Part shown: positions 47,282-57,632 of the stretch, in pieces
Numbering within the stretch: position 1 is the stretch's first letter
How the letters are laid out: each line of letters starts with the position of its first letter
From: Methanothermobacter tenebrarum
GTDB taxonomy: Archaea > Methanobacteriota > Methanobacteria > Methanobacteriales > DSM-23052
Direction: 5' to 3'
Length of the DNA: 64,000 nt
Assembly: GCF_003264935.1 (NCBI RefSeq)
Contig: NZ_QLOE01000001.1
Coordinates: 144,501 to 208,500 of the forward strand
The notes under the pieces: generated by a model
Told to the model about the DNA's origin: nothing
Database searches by the model: none
What the model saw: only the letters and a program-made list of their open reading frames with translations
Program-made: the position numbers and the translations under genes

Positions 47282-48225
47282 TATTGTTGCTCCTTGAATC
47301 TTATATTGAATGTGGTTCCATTATTTGAATGTAAGGATAGTTCACCATTTATTTGTTTTGTAAGGGCATTGACTATCGAAAGTCCAAATGTTTTGCTTTC
47401 ATCTAAATTGAAATCTTCTGGCAAGCCTATTCCATCATCTAAAACTTTAAAGAATAAAATCCATCCTTTTTCCTTGAATTCTACTCTTATGGTGCCTTTC
47501 CTGTCACATGGGAATGCATGTTTTATTGCGTTGGTGAAAAGTTCGTTTATGATGGAGTGCAAGTGGCATTGCTATTTTCACATCAAGTTCTCTGTTTTCT
47601 ATGTCCATTTCGAGGCCGATTTTCCCGGGTTGTGTGACAGAGGCATAATGTTCATGGGCTGCTGTTATCATGTTCATCTGCCATAGGCGGCCGATCTCCT
47701 AATTGTACTGGTTCGAAGATGTTCAAGTAAATGTCAGAAATTTTTATACCATCATTCAATAATGATTTTATCAGTTTACGAGCGTTTTCTGTGTCTATAT
47801 TGAGTAAAAATTTTAGGTAGTCTTCAGCTTCTTTTTTTATAGGGGGTTTTCATCAGATGAAACTTTTAAGCACATGTTCTTTTTCTAGTTGATCTAGGGC
47901 TCCGTTGATATAAGAGGATATCTTTTCATAGGATCCGGGGTCCATCACATCCTCTGCAGATGCTTTTAGAACTCTTAGGGATTCTTTTAAACATTCTCTG
48001 GACAGTCCTATGCTCTTGAGTAGTATGTCGGCCCAGATCACATAGTCATTAAATAATCGTGGACTTGAAGCGTCTAAAGCTTCCTTTAAGTATCTTAGAT
48101 GATATTTTAAATCTTGTAGGCATAATTTTTTATCCCTTAAAGTATAACCTTGTGTTATATCTGTTTTTTAGAAGTTCATCCATTGCCTTATCTGCAATTT
48201 TTTCCGATTCAAATTCTTTGAACAA
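47281..48225 (-). pseudogene. Broken B12-binding / histidine kinase sensor protein
   Basis: Pieces of one protein can be read in order on the minus strand across several frames. TTG 48225 after GGGGGGTG starts MFKEFESEKIADKAMDELLK; after a frame change a helical segment runs to about 47853 (LQDLKYHLRYLKEALDASSP, ENPL). A B12-binding cap domain follows (KKEAEDYLKFLLNIDTENAR, EPVQ, then in another frame EIGRLWQMNMITAAHEHYAS). Next comes a short linker, IAMPLAL and, in a further frame, the HATPase end IINELFTNAIKHAFPCDRKG to FGLSIVN. At least four frame breaks and a probable internal deletion (B12 Rossmann and kinase dimerisation parts missing). Only the last 93 residues are an open frame (47281-47562). 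Confidence 0.75.
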
Positions 48226-48329
48226 TGAAAAAAACACCCCCCATTTCTATTTAAGACAGCTTCCCCCAAGATTATATTAAGGATAATTATAATTATTATT
48301 CATAATAAATATGACTTTAGGTGTTACAG

Positions 48330-49217
48330 ATGTTAACAGCCGTCCAGAAGGAAATACTCCAAACCCTTATCAACCTTTACAAAAAATCTGATGGAAAATC
48401 TATTAAAGGCGAAGAAATAGCAGAAATAATGAACAGAAACCCAGGGACCATAAGGAATCAGATGCAATCACTAAGAAGCCTAGGCCTCGTAAAGGGGGTT
48501 CCAGGGCCCAGGGGCGGGTACAAGCCAACAATAAAAGCATTCCAGTACTTAGAAATATCGCCCATAGAAATGGAAGCCCAAGTACCCATCTACAAAAACG
48601 GAAAAAAAGTTGAAGACCTCTCAGTCTCAAAAATAGAATTCACAAGCATACCACACCCAGGAGAATGCGAAGCAGCCATAAAAGTAGTGGGTAGCATAAA
48701 AAACCTAGACTTAGGAGATAGAATAAGAGTAGGGCCAACCCCAGTAAACAAACTCGTAGTAGATGGTATCATAGTAGGAAGAGATGATATGGACAACATG
48801 ATACTACTAGACACCACTGGCATCAGGAGCATACCACAAAAGACGGTAATGGAAGTGGCAACCCAGGACCTTGTAACAATAAAACCAGAAATGACCCTTA
48901 AAGAAGTTGCGAAAATACTCTCAGAGAAAAACATCGAAGGAGCGCCAGTAACCGAAGACAACAAAATAGTGGGCATGCTAACCCTCAGCGACATAAACAG
49001 GGCAATAGCAGAAGGCAAAGACCAATGCAAAGTAAAAGAGATCATGTCAACCAGCATAGTAACAGTCGACAAGACAGTGCTAATATCAGATGCCATAGAG
49101 ATCATGAACAAACACAACATAGGCCGCCTAATCCTAGTAGATTCTAAAAAGAGGCCCATAGGGATAGTGACACGCACAGACATACTAGATGCGATCTCAG
49201 GCCTCAAAAACAGGTAG
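48330..49217 (+). CDS. HTH-CBS transcriptional regulator
   Basis: 295 residues: N-terminal winged helix (LTAVQKEILQTLINLYKKSD, GTIRNQMQSLRSLGLVKGVP), a middle beta-rich segment (about 85-170) and a C-terminal pair of CBS domains (MEVATQDLVTIKPEMTLKEV and VKEIMSTSIVTVDKTVLISD) that usually bind adenine nucleotides. AGGTGTTA supports ATG 48330 rather than GTG 48321. Next to deoxyhypusine synthase; overlap-free 10-nt gap suggests one operon. Confidence 0.88.
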   Translation: MLTAVQKEILQTLINLYKKSDGKSIKGEEIAEIMNRNPGTIRNQMQSLRSLGLVKGVPGPRGGYKPTIKAFQYLEISPIEMEAQVPIYKNGKKVEDLSVSKIEFTSIPHPGECEAAIKVVGSIKNLDLGDRIRVGPTPVNKLVVDGIIVGRDDMDNMILLDTTGIRSIPQKTVMEVATQDLVTIKPEMTLKEVAKILSEKNIEGAPVTEDNKIVGMLTLSDINRAIAEGKDQCKVKEIMSTSIVTVDKTVLISDAIEIMNKHNIGRLILVDSKKRPIGIVTRTDILDAISGLKNR

Positions 49218-49227
49218 GAAGGTGACA

Positions 49228-50118
49228 ATGAGAGTCCAACATATGACAATAAAAAATGGAATGAAAGTAAAAGAACTAGTCAATGAAATGGGCCGGGCAG
49301 GAGTCCTCGGAGCAGGAAGAGTATACAAGGCCACTAAACTATTATCCGAAATGTTCCAAGACCATGAAATGAACGTCTTCCTTAGCATGGCAGGACCGCT
49401 AGTGGCGGGTGGCATGCGAAATATCATATCAGACCTTTTAAAGGAGGGTAAAATCCAGGCACTCATCACAAGCGGGGCTAACCTAACCCATGACCTTTTA
49501 GAAGCGTTCGGCGGCGGACACTACCACGACCTCCAACCCGGAGACGTGAAAGTAGGCCATATCAAGGACATTTACACAAAAACAGAAGATTTCGAAGTCT
49601 TCGAGGAGAAAATATTAAAGATCTTAGAGTCTATCACTTCTACTAGGCGCATTTTCTCCATAAGGGAATTTATCCATGAGATAGGAAAGCACATAGAAGA
49701 TGAGGATTCCATAATAAAGAATGCAACCGATAATAACATACCTATTTATGCTCCTGGGATAATCGATAGTATGATAGGACTTCAACTTTGGATGTTCACC
49801 CAGGAGAACCAATTATGCTTAGATGCGGTAGCTGATATGCACCACTTATCAGATCTAGTATTTGAATCAGAAAGGATAGGTGCCATAATACTAGGTGGTG
49901 GTGTGCCAAAACATTATACTCTAGCATCAACTATACTTAGAGGAGGAGTTGATGCGGCTATTCAGATAATCATGGACAGGAGCGAGGCAGGAAGCCTCAG
50001 CGGCGCCCCATTAGAAGAGGCAAGAACATGGGCGAAAGCCCAAGCAGACTCTAAACTAGTAACCGTTATAGGGGATGCCACAATATTGTTCCCATTGATA
50101 CTAGCAGGCGCGCTTTAA
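49228..50118 (+). CDS. dys: Deoxyhypusine synthase
   Basis: Transfers the aminobutyl group of spermidine to a lysine of aIF5A. 296 residues: VNEMGRAGVLGAGRVYKATK, FLSMAGPLVAGGMRNIISDL, SGANLTHDLLEAFGGGHYHD, and GGGVPKHYTLAS carrying the catalytic Lys. The frame opens at 49189 inside the regulator, but GGAAGGTGACA fixes ATG 49228. Same order as in M. thermautotrophicus (dhs, membrane protein, pyrF), as I recall. Confidence 0.92.
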   Translation: MRVQHMTIKNGMKVKELVNEMGRAGVLGAGRVYKATKLLSEMFQDHEMNVFLSMAGPLVAGGMRNIISDLLKEGKIQALITSGANLTHDLLEAFGGGHYHDLQPGDVKVGHIKDIYTKTEDFEVFEEKILKILESITSTRRIFSIREFIHEIGKHIEDEDSIIKNATDNNIPIYAPGIIDSMIGLQLWMFTQENQLCLDAVADMHHLSDLVFESERIGAIILGGGVPKHYTLASTILRGGVDAAIQIIMDRSEAGSLSGAPLEEARTWAKAQADSKLVTVIGDATILFPLILAGAL

Positions 50119-50151
50119 TCTCACCCATACAAGAGGAAAATAAGTGTCTAT

Positions 50152-51346
<1,195 letters not shown>

Positions 51347-51486
51347 TTATATCTTCAAAAAGAAGAAACATAAAATTCGGAAATATTTACTCTTCTTTTT
51401 TGATAAAAGTCCACCCCCCCATAGTGTGGTGGTCCCCCCTCTTTTCCTTTCATAGGATGATCTTCCCCTGGGGAGGTGTCTTCCAT

Positions 51487-52521
51487 ATGAAGAGGCTCAG
51501 TCTGATATTCAAAGAATTGTTAAAAAAGGAGGGTATAGGTAAGGTTGGGAGTCTCTGTAGACTTGGATGGAATGATCCATTCCAGGAGATGGCAGTTTCA
51601 ATCTTGGATGGGAGAGGGGCTATAATAAGATTAAATGAGCCCGTGAAACTGGCTTGGAATTTGGATGGCGAACTTGCCGGTTCTAGCTATTACGCTTATT
51701 CTCCAAGTGACCATGATGACATTATAATAGGAAAAGAGAAGATCATAGAAGAAATTTCAAAATATGAACACCCTTATTTTATAATAGATTTAATGTATTG
51801 GGATGAACACACAATCAAGGAGAAAAGGAAGCTTGCTCTCCAATTAAACCAATCCTATGGGCTTATAAGAGATTATCTCTGGGGTGAACGACTAGTTCTA
51901 ACATGGCTCAACAAAGAAGCTGAATCCTCCATGCACTTCCCCCTTTCTAGGATAACAAGCTTCAAAGGCCCTACACACCAATTCTTAGCCGAAAATGGGA
52001 TAAAAGAGGCGATACTCCTAGACCCGTGGGCAAAGAGGGATATAAAACCAGAGGATTTCACTTCAAAGGCGTTTATAATAGGTGGTATAGTTGATAAAAC
52101 AGGTGACAAAAAAGGCACCACCCCAAGAATAGGTGAAAAACTCCAAGAAAACAAAATAAAAGTCAAAAGGAGGAAAATATCATTAATGGGGGATACAGTA
52201 GGAGTCCCAGATAGGATAAACTTAATCTTGGAAATTCTACTCAAGATGATGTTCGAAGATAAAAAAATGGAAGAAGCTATCCTCGAAATCCAACCATACA
52301 GGGATGCAAGATGGCGACTCAGAAAAGAATTGCCAAAACATAAAATCAAATTAAAAGGAATGGCCATAATCGAAAAAGAGATATTCCATAAATATTCAAG
52401 GTGGCTTAACATTAGATGGAAAGACTTCCAAAAAGTAGTGGACGATCTGAACCTAAAAGCCGTTGAAAAGGAAAAAATCAAAAAAATTAAAGAAAAATTC
52501 CATCACATAATTTCCAATTAA
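51487..52521 (+). CDS. Trm10-like tRNA position-9 methyltransferase (archaeal)
   Basis: 344 residues. SPOUT-type core near 195-285: EAILLDPWAKRDIKPEDF, the knot sequence FIIGGIVDKTGDKKGTTPRI and SLMGDTVGVPDRINLILEIL. Archaeal Trm10 homologues methylate G9 and/or A9 of tRNAs. The frame opens at 51400, but GGGGAGGTG at 51470-51478 fixes ATG 51487. N-terminal 170 residues and a Lys-rich helical C-terminus match the long archaeal form. Confidence 0.75.
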   Translation: MKRLSLIFKELLKKEGIGKVGSLCRLGWNDPFQEMAVSILDGRGAIIRLNEPVKLAWNLDGELAGSSYYAYSPSDHDDIIIGKEKIIEEISKYEHPYFIIDLMYWDEHTIKEKRKLALQLNQSYGLIRDYLWGERLVLTWLNKEAESSMHFPLSRITSFKGPTHQFLAENGIKEAILLDPWAKRDIKPEDFTSKAFIIGGIVDKTGDKKGTTPRIGEKLQENKIKVKRRKISLMGDTVGVPDRINLILEILLKMMFEDKKMEEAILEIQPYRDARWRLRKELPKHKIKLKGMAIIEKEIFHKYSRWLNIRWKDFQKVVDDLNLKAVEKEKIKKIKEKFHHIISN

Positions 52522-52586
52522 ATCCCATCCCAAGGTGGGGGGCTTTCAACGTTTTAACCGCAGCTTCACATTCACAGCCAGTTTTC

Positions 52587-52955
52587 TCATAATAGTTTTT
52601 CATCTTTTCTTCGCCAAGGAGGCGACACTATACATAAAAAAGAAAGGTTTGAATCACCAATATTCTCGATATACTGCACACTCCTTGGGGGGATGAAAAT
52701 GGCATCACCAGAGCCTACACTTCTCTTCTCATCATCAATATGCATTATGCCCTGGCCCTCGAGGATATAGTAGACTTCCACAGATTCTTTTAGACAATGT
52801 GGTAGCGAAGCTTCTCCAGGTTCAAGAATAGCATGAGCCAAACTAAAACCCATCTTCAAACCTTCACGTTGAGGATGCAAAAGTTCACAAAGCAGAGTAC
52901 CATCCAATACCCTACTATAAAAACAATCCCTTAGGTTCCTAACGATAATAAGCAA
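52587..52955 (-). CDS. Cupin-domain protein
   Basis: About 122 residues, single cupin barrel: LEPGEASLPHCLKESVEVYY, ILEGQGIMHIDDEKRSVGSG and DAIFIPPRSVQYIEN. The metal site G(x5)HxH(x3-4)E is reduced: only one His (in LPHC) and the Glu of VEVYY are clear. Start is uncertain: TTG 52955 lies immediately after GGAGGT with too little spacing. Could be a mannose-6-phosphate isomerase-like cupin given the nearby sugar genes, but that is a guess. Confidence 0.7.
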   Translation of the reverse strand: MLIIVRNLRDCFYSRVLDGTLLCELLHPQREGLKMGFSLAHAILEPGEASLPHCLKESVEVYYILEGQGIMHIDDEKRSVGSGDAIFIPPRSVQYIENIGDSNLSFLCIVSPPWRRKDEKLL

Positions 52956-53039
52956 ACCTCCAATAATTTTTATTAAAGAGAAGTCTCTTTAAAATTTTAT
53001 AAAAGTAATTATTGGTTATGCTGGTCTGGCGAAAGTATT

Positions 53040-53304
53040 ATCATAAAAAATTTCACCTTCAAATACCCAGATCACAAGGATATCATGCTAAAAATACTTA
53101 AAGGGATGTGGAAGTGAGATAGTATTCGGAAAAGCATCTGCTCCCAGGATAAAATGGGCGAAAAATTATTTCGAAGAAGCCTCAAGTATAGCAACAACAC
53201 TTATAATGGATTTCAATAGAGGAGACCGCGAACAAGTCAAAGAAGACTTTGAGGATGGTGCTGTGGCAACTTGTGCAGCTACAGCAGAACAAAGAAGCTT
53301 ATAG
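53040..53304 (+). pseudogene. Remnant of an unidentified gene
   Basis: Two overlapping frames read like one protein: FTFKYPDHKDIMLKILKG (to about 53106), then after a shift CGSEIVFGKASAPRIKWAKN and DFNRGDREQVKEDFEDGAVA to TAEQRSL and a stop near 53302. No start or ribosome binding site is evident. Composition is that of a soluble protein. I do not recognise the family. Confidence 0.45.
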
Positions 53305-53455
53305 GCTCTTATTCCAAGTCCAAGTAATCATCATAGGAGAATGGAAATTTTTAAAAAATCTTTAATAAAAAAACTTATATAGAGATATACTCCACAAATA
53401 GTTTACCTATAATAATTCTGGAATGATTATCCATTAACTCTGGGAATATTCGCTA

Positions 53456-54108
53456 ATGTTGATATCAATTGTTATACCAGCCCTTAATGAAGAGGGTCTT
53501 GTGGAGAAACCGGAAAATCAATCCCTGTAAGTGCCAGGAAATGAGATTTTAAGGTTGAATACGCATTTGATAACGCATCATAGGATAATATAAGTTTAGA
53601 GGCTGAAAAGGCTGGTTCAATGGTTGTCATGGAAGATAGGAGGGTTTATGGTAACACTTATCAGCGAGGATTCAAAGAAGCCCAAGAGAATATTATAATC
53701 ATGGGAGACGCTGACTTCACCTACCCATTCGAGATGACACCAAAATTCATGAAGGAGATACTCAAAGGATACGATTTTGAAATAGAAGACCGACTGAATG
53801 GTATGATGGAGGCTGATGCGATGCCAGCCCTCCACAGATATATAGGAACCCCACCTCTTCTCAAATGCTTAACGTCCTATCCAAAGACAAGAAACACTCA
53901 CTGTGGTATGAGAGCCATCACAAGAGAAGCCCTCCAAAGATTAAATTTAAAGCGCTTGGGATGGGAATTCACCACAGAAAAAAACCTAAGAATCAAACAA
54001 ATACCCATACCACACAGAAAATGAGGAGGAGAAGCTAAACTCCACTCATTCAAAGACGGCTGGAGACACATAAAATACATGCTAAAAAAGAAAAGTGGGT
54101 GCTATAGA
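53456..54108 (+). pseudogene. Glycosyltransferase family 2 pseudogene
   Basis: Reads as a dolichyl-phosphate-sugar synthase-like GT2: start MLISIVIPALNEEGLVEK, a frame change, then KSIPVSARK with an in-frame TGA, DFKVEYAFDNAS with an in-frame TAG, VYGNTYQRGFKEAQENIIIM-GDAD, MPALHRYIG, THCGMRAITREALQRLNLKR, a small deletion after EFTTE, IPIPHRK with a stop, and GGEAKLHSFKDGWRHIKYML. Several stops plus shifts show real decay rather than sequencing error. A TATA-like CTTATATAGAG lies upstream (about 53372). Confidence 0.85.
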
Positions 54109-55239
54109 ATGAAAATAGCGTTCATTTATGATTGTGCATATCCTTGGGTTAAAGGTGGTGCTGAAAAAAGAATTTATGAGATTGGGAAAAGGCTTGCTAT
54201 GCGAGGTCATGAAGTTCATTTTTTCTGCCTTAAATGGTGGGAAGGAAAAAATAAAATCCAAAAGGACGGTATATATTATCATGGAGTGGGTGAAAAGGTT
54301 CAACTTTACAAAAATGGTAAAAGATCTATCAATGAGGGATTATATTTCGGATTAAAGATTTTGACAAGTTTCAAAGGAGATGCAGATATAATAGATTGCC
54401 AACAATCTCCATATTTCCCGTGTTTTTCTGCTAAATTACATTCCTTAAATAAGAAGGCAAGTTTTTTTATAACATGGTATGAGATCTGGGATGATTATTG
54501 GTTTGAATATTTTGGGAAAAAAGGCTTATTCGGTTTACTCGTTGAAAAATTCGTTTCTAAGATTCCACATATTCCAATCGCCATTTCTGAAAGAATTAAA
54601 AATGATATGATAAAATATTTAGGGATGCCTGAGAACCTTATAAAAGTCGTGCCTAATGGTGTGGATTTCCACAAGATCAGAAAAGTAGCTCCAAAAGATG
54701 AAAATCTCGATATAGTTTATGTGGGTAGATTAATTTCGCACAAGAACGTGGATGTTCTACTAAAGGCCATAGCATTATTGAAAAACAGAATTCCAGATAT
54801 TAAATGTGGAATAATTGGCAACGGCCCTGAAAAAGAACATCTCATAGGATTAAGTAAAAAACTTGATATATCTAATAATGTTAAGTTTTTTGGATTTATA
54901 GAAAAGGACGAAGAAGTTTATTCTTACATGAAATCTTCGAAAATATTTGTTTTACCATCTACGAGAGAAGGTTTTCCAAACACTATTCTAGAGGCCAATT
55001 CTTGTGGTTTACCCGCGATTATAGTTAGACATGAAAAAAATGCTGGTACGGGCGTGGTTAAAGAGGGCTATAATGGGTTTATTGTTGATTTATCTCCTGA
55101 AGAAATCGCAGATAGAATTAGTAATTTGCTTGAAAATGATCTTTCAAATCTCAAAAGAAACGCTCTGGAATTTGCAAAGAAACATGATTGGAATATTATC
55201 GTTAACAAAATAGAAAAAATTTACAAGGAGTCATTATAA
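54109..55239 (+). CDS. Glycosyltransferase family 4
   Basis: 376 residues, GT-B fold: MKIAFIYDCAYPWVKGGAEK (N-terminal acceptor domain, GGAE loop), VPNGVDFHKI and IVYVGRLISHKNVDVLLKAI opening the nucleotide-sugar domain, and the E-x7-E signature in REGFPNTILEANSCGLP. Transfers an unknown sugar, probably for surface glycan or N-glycan. GTGGGTGC before ATG 54109; the upstream codons belong to the GT2 remnant. Codon use is more AT-rich than the ribosomal block, as expected for an acquired island. Confidence 0.88.
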   Translation: MKIAFIYDCAYPWVKGGAEKRIYEIGKRLAMRGHEVHFFCLKWWEGKNKIQKDGIYYHGVGEKVQLYKNGKRSINEGLYFGLKILTSFKGDADIIDCQQSPYFPCFSAKLHSLNKKASFFITWYEIWDDYWFEYFGKKGLFGLLVEKFVSKIPHIPIAISERIKNDMIKYLGMPENLIKVVPNGVDFHKIRKVAPKDENLDIVYVGRLISHKNVDVLLKAIALLKNRIPDIKCGIIGNGPEKEHLIGLSKKLDISNNVKFFGFIEKDEEVYSYMKSSKIFVLPSTREGFPNTILEANSCGLPAIIVRHEKNAGTGVVKEGYNGFIVDLSPEEIADRISNLLENDLSNLKRNALEFAKKHDWNIIVNKIEKIYKESL

Positions 55240-56142
55240 ATGAATTTAAAAGGTAAAAAAGTTGTCGTAACTGGCGGGGCAGGCTTTATAGGTTCTCACT
55301 TAGTCCAACGTCTTTTAAATGAAGGATCTGAAGTTTTGGTATTAGACAACCTTTCTGTTGGGAATGAAGAATTTATTCCTGAAGGTGCTCTCTTTAAAAA
55401 AATGGATATTCGTTCAAGGAACTTGGATAGTGTCATGGCTGAGTTTGAACCAGATATTGTTGTACATCTTGCTGCAGTCCATTATATACCTTATTGCAAT
55501 GCGAATCCAGAAGAAACCTTCGATGTGAATGTTATGGGGACAAGGAATGTTCTTAAGGCATCTAAAGCAAAAATGTTTTTATTCTCTTCATCTGCAGCAG
55601 TTTATCCACCTTTAAACAGACCATTAACTGAAGATTTGTATGGTCCAATTGACATTTATGGAAAGACTAAGCTCATTTGTGAAGATTTAGTAAGGTTATA
55701 TTCTGAAGAGGCAATAATTGCCAGATTATTCAATGTTTACGGTCCAAATGATCCAAATCTTCATGTAATCCCCGAAATATTCAAACAAATAAATGATGGG
55801 AAAAGGGAACTCAAATTAGGAAATTTAACACCAAAAAGAGATTATATTCACGTTGATGATGTTTGTGAAGCCTTAATTGTTCTTTTAAAGCATGGAAACA
55901 GCGGCAAATATAATGTTGGAACTGGTAAGGAGTATTCAGTGAAACAAATTGTTGATATTATAAGCGAAATTATAGGAGAAGAAATAAATATCATCAAAGA
56001 TGCGAAAAGGGTTAGAAAAGTTGAAAGAGAACATTTACTTGCAGATATAACAAAAATTAAGACCAAAACTGGATGGAAACCAAAAATAGACTTGAAAGAA
56101 GGTTTAAAGAGAACATTCATGGAAATAAAAGATTATAATTGA
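55240..56142 (+). CDS. NAD-dependent sugar epimerase/dehydratase
   Basis: 300 residues of the extended short-chain dehydrogenase family: NAD loop VTGGAGFIGSHL (about 10-21), Ser in FLFSSSAAVY, catalytic YxxxK in IYGKTKL, RLFNVYGPNDPN, RDYIHVDDVCEALIVLLKHG. Closest in build to UDP-glucose 4-epimerase-like proteins; the substrate cannot be fixed. Begins directly after the GT4 stop with AAGGAG upstream, so the two form an operon. Confidence 0.85.
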   Translation: MNLKGKKVVVTGGAGFIGSHLVQRLLNEGSEVLVLDNLSVGNEEFIPEGALFKKMDIRSRNLDSVMAEFEPDIVVHLAAVHYIPYCNANPEETFDVNVMGTRNVLKASKAKMFLFSSSAAVYPPLNRPLTEDLYGPIDIYGKTKLICEDLVRLYSEEAIIARLFNVYGPNDPNLHVIPEIFKQINDGKRELKLGNLTPKRDYIHVDDVCEALIVLLKHGNSGKYNVGTGKEYSVKQIVDIISEIIGEEINIIKDAKRVRKVEREHLLADITKIKTKTGWKPKIDLKEGLKRTFMEIKDYN

Positions 56143-56465
56143 GCAATCAACAAGGAAACGTAAAGAGTTTAAACTATGGTAATAGAAAAATAAATGGAAT
56201 TTATGGAGGATATTTTGCCTCCTAAAAAAATCAAAAATTCAGAAAAATTTTTCAAATTTTGAGAAAGAAAGAATAGTCGAACAACAACCAAGAACTCTAA
56301 GTTAATTGCAATGCTTCTATTATTGCGCTAAAAGATGATTTAATCTCTCTTGAGGCGTTGAATTCTATATAATAGGTTCTCCAAAGAATTCGTTATTAAA
56401 CAGAATTTATAGGCTAAAAGGGGGGTGGATATTCTATTGCTTCAATACTCAATCTTGCATTTTAG
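56143..56465. other. AT-rich stretch without a recognisable gene
   Basis: About 320 bp, strongly A/T-rich, stops in all frames. GGGGGGTGGA near 56424 resembles a ribosome binding site leading into the glycosyltransferase remnant. No repeat or RNA gene seen; likely decayed coding DNA of the same island. Confidence 0.4.
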
Positions 56466-56930
56466 CACGATATTGTTGATAACACCCCATATTTCCCACC
56501 AAGAGGAAATGGAGTGGAAAATCACCCTAATATCTCTAAGAAATTATCAAGAAAAGGCCGTGAAGTGACTGTACTTTCAACTGGAAATAACCTCAAAGAG
56601 ACGTATGATAATTTCAAGCTTATAAGAATTAAAAATAAGCTTTCGATTTCAAACACACCCCTCAACATGTTTTTACCACTCAAGAGATTATTAAATGTCT
56701 ACAGAGCAACAATAACCGTCTTAGAACAGAAATTATATACCTTCAAGGGGTGGAAAAGCCTACTCAGTCAAAAGTGATTAATAGCAAAAAACTTAAAACC
56801 ATCCAAGAATTTATAGAATAAGAGATACAAAAGAAGTTCTCTTTTTCAGACAACAAAAGAAAATTCATAAAGACCTTGGAAAACGAAAAATTGAATAAAG
56901 ATTGAAATCAAATAAAAATTGTTGAAAATC
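56466..56930 (+). pseudogene. Glycosyltransferase family 4 remnant
   Basis: An open piece reads DIVDNTPYFPPRGNGVENHP then SKKLSRKGREVTVLSTGNNL and YDNFKLIRIKNKLSISNTPL, the normal N-terminal domain of a GT4 enzyme, ending at 56777. Further fragments (LKTIQEFIE, stop, EIQKKFSFSDNKRKFIKTLE, stop) look like its C-terminus, with the nucleotide-sugar domain deleted. No start codon in frame ahead of the conserved N-terminus. Confidence 0.7.
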
Positions 56931-57065
56931 TAAATACCCTACTTGTGGGGGGTGATAAAAAGAAAAGATAGAAAATTTCTCATAATTTCTTTAAAGGTAA
57001 AATAGGAAGAGAATAGGAGGTTAACCCATCTAAAAGATGGTAAAGTAACTGTGGAGGTCGTGTCT

Positions 57066-57632
57066 TTGATCCTGAAAAAAATGATGAATTTCTCCAAGGA
57101 TCTTTTGAGGGTTATGATATCCCCAGAAGAAACATTTAAGGTTGTGAAGGATAAAAATTTGGAAAACCAAGGATTGTACTTTTACATTTTCATGTGCGCA
57201 TTCCTTGGTTTCATGTTAGGTGGAGTGGCATCAGCCATAACCGGAGTGTGGATAATCTTCCCAATAGCCTTCGCCGTGATAGTCACAGTAATAGCACTGG
57301 TAAAACTCATAATATGGGCCATAGTTTCACATATTGTCGCAGTTTTTGTCTTTAAAGGAAAAGGAAGCCTTGAAAGCACCATTAAGCTCATGGGATTTTC
57401 AGCAGCACCATTCATCCTTGGAATATTCGCTCTAATGACCCTAATACTAGCTGGGACATTTTTCACATCAACTATGCTGTTCACCATAATGTACATCTGG
57501 GCCATTATAATTGGGTCAGCAGCTGTGAACATCGAACATAGGATCGGTTTTGGGAGATCATTCTTATCGGTCCTTGGAATACCAGCCCTTATAATAATAG
57601 GGTTGATGATGCTCGTGGGGGTTTTACAATGA
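57066..57632 (+). CDS. Yip1-domain membrane protein
   Basis: About 188 residues: a short N-terminal soluble part with VMISPEETFKVVKD (the usual Yip1 opening around a 'P-E/x-xTF' motif) and five transmembrane segments. GGAGGT at 57053-57058 favours TTG 57066; GTG 57051 and 57060 are too close to or upstream of it. Coupled to the next gene by a 4-nt overlap. Function of archaeal Yip1 proteins is unknown; membrane trafficking roles apply to eukaryotes. Confidence 0.75.
   Translation: MILKKMMNFSKDLLRVMISPEETFKVVKDKNLENQGLYFYIFMCAFLGFMLGGVASAITGVWIIFPIAFAVIVTVIALVKLIIWAIVSHIVAVFVFKGKGSLESTIKLMGFSAAPFILGIFALMTLILAGTFFTSTMLFTIMYIWAIIIGSAAVNIEHRIGFGRSFLSVLGIPALIIIGLMMLVGVLQ

Noticed and set aside
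47281-47562. 93-codon HATPase frame as a stand-alone anti-sigma-like protein
   Set aside because: The residues that should precede it (IAMPLAL) lie immediately upstream in another frame, so it is the tail of a broken kinase; no ribosome binding site before its first Met.
53620-54024. 134-codon frame as an intact GT2
   Set aside because: Lacks the nucleotide-binding N-terminus, which is present upstream but interrupted by stops and a shift.
56514-56777. 87-codon frame as an intact gene
   Set aside because: It starts in the middle of a GT4 N-terminal domain, with conserved sequence before the first start codon and no C-terminal domain.
52956-57065. Insertion sequence or prophage as the cause of the decay
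   Set aside because: No transposase or integrase fragments, terminal inverted repeats or attachment-site duplication could be seen.
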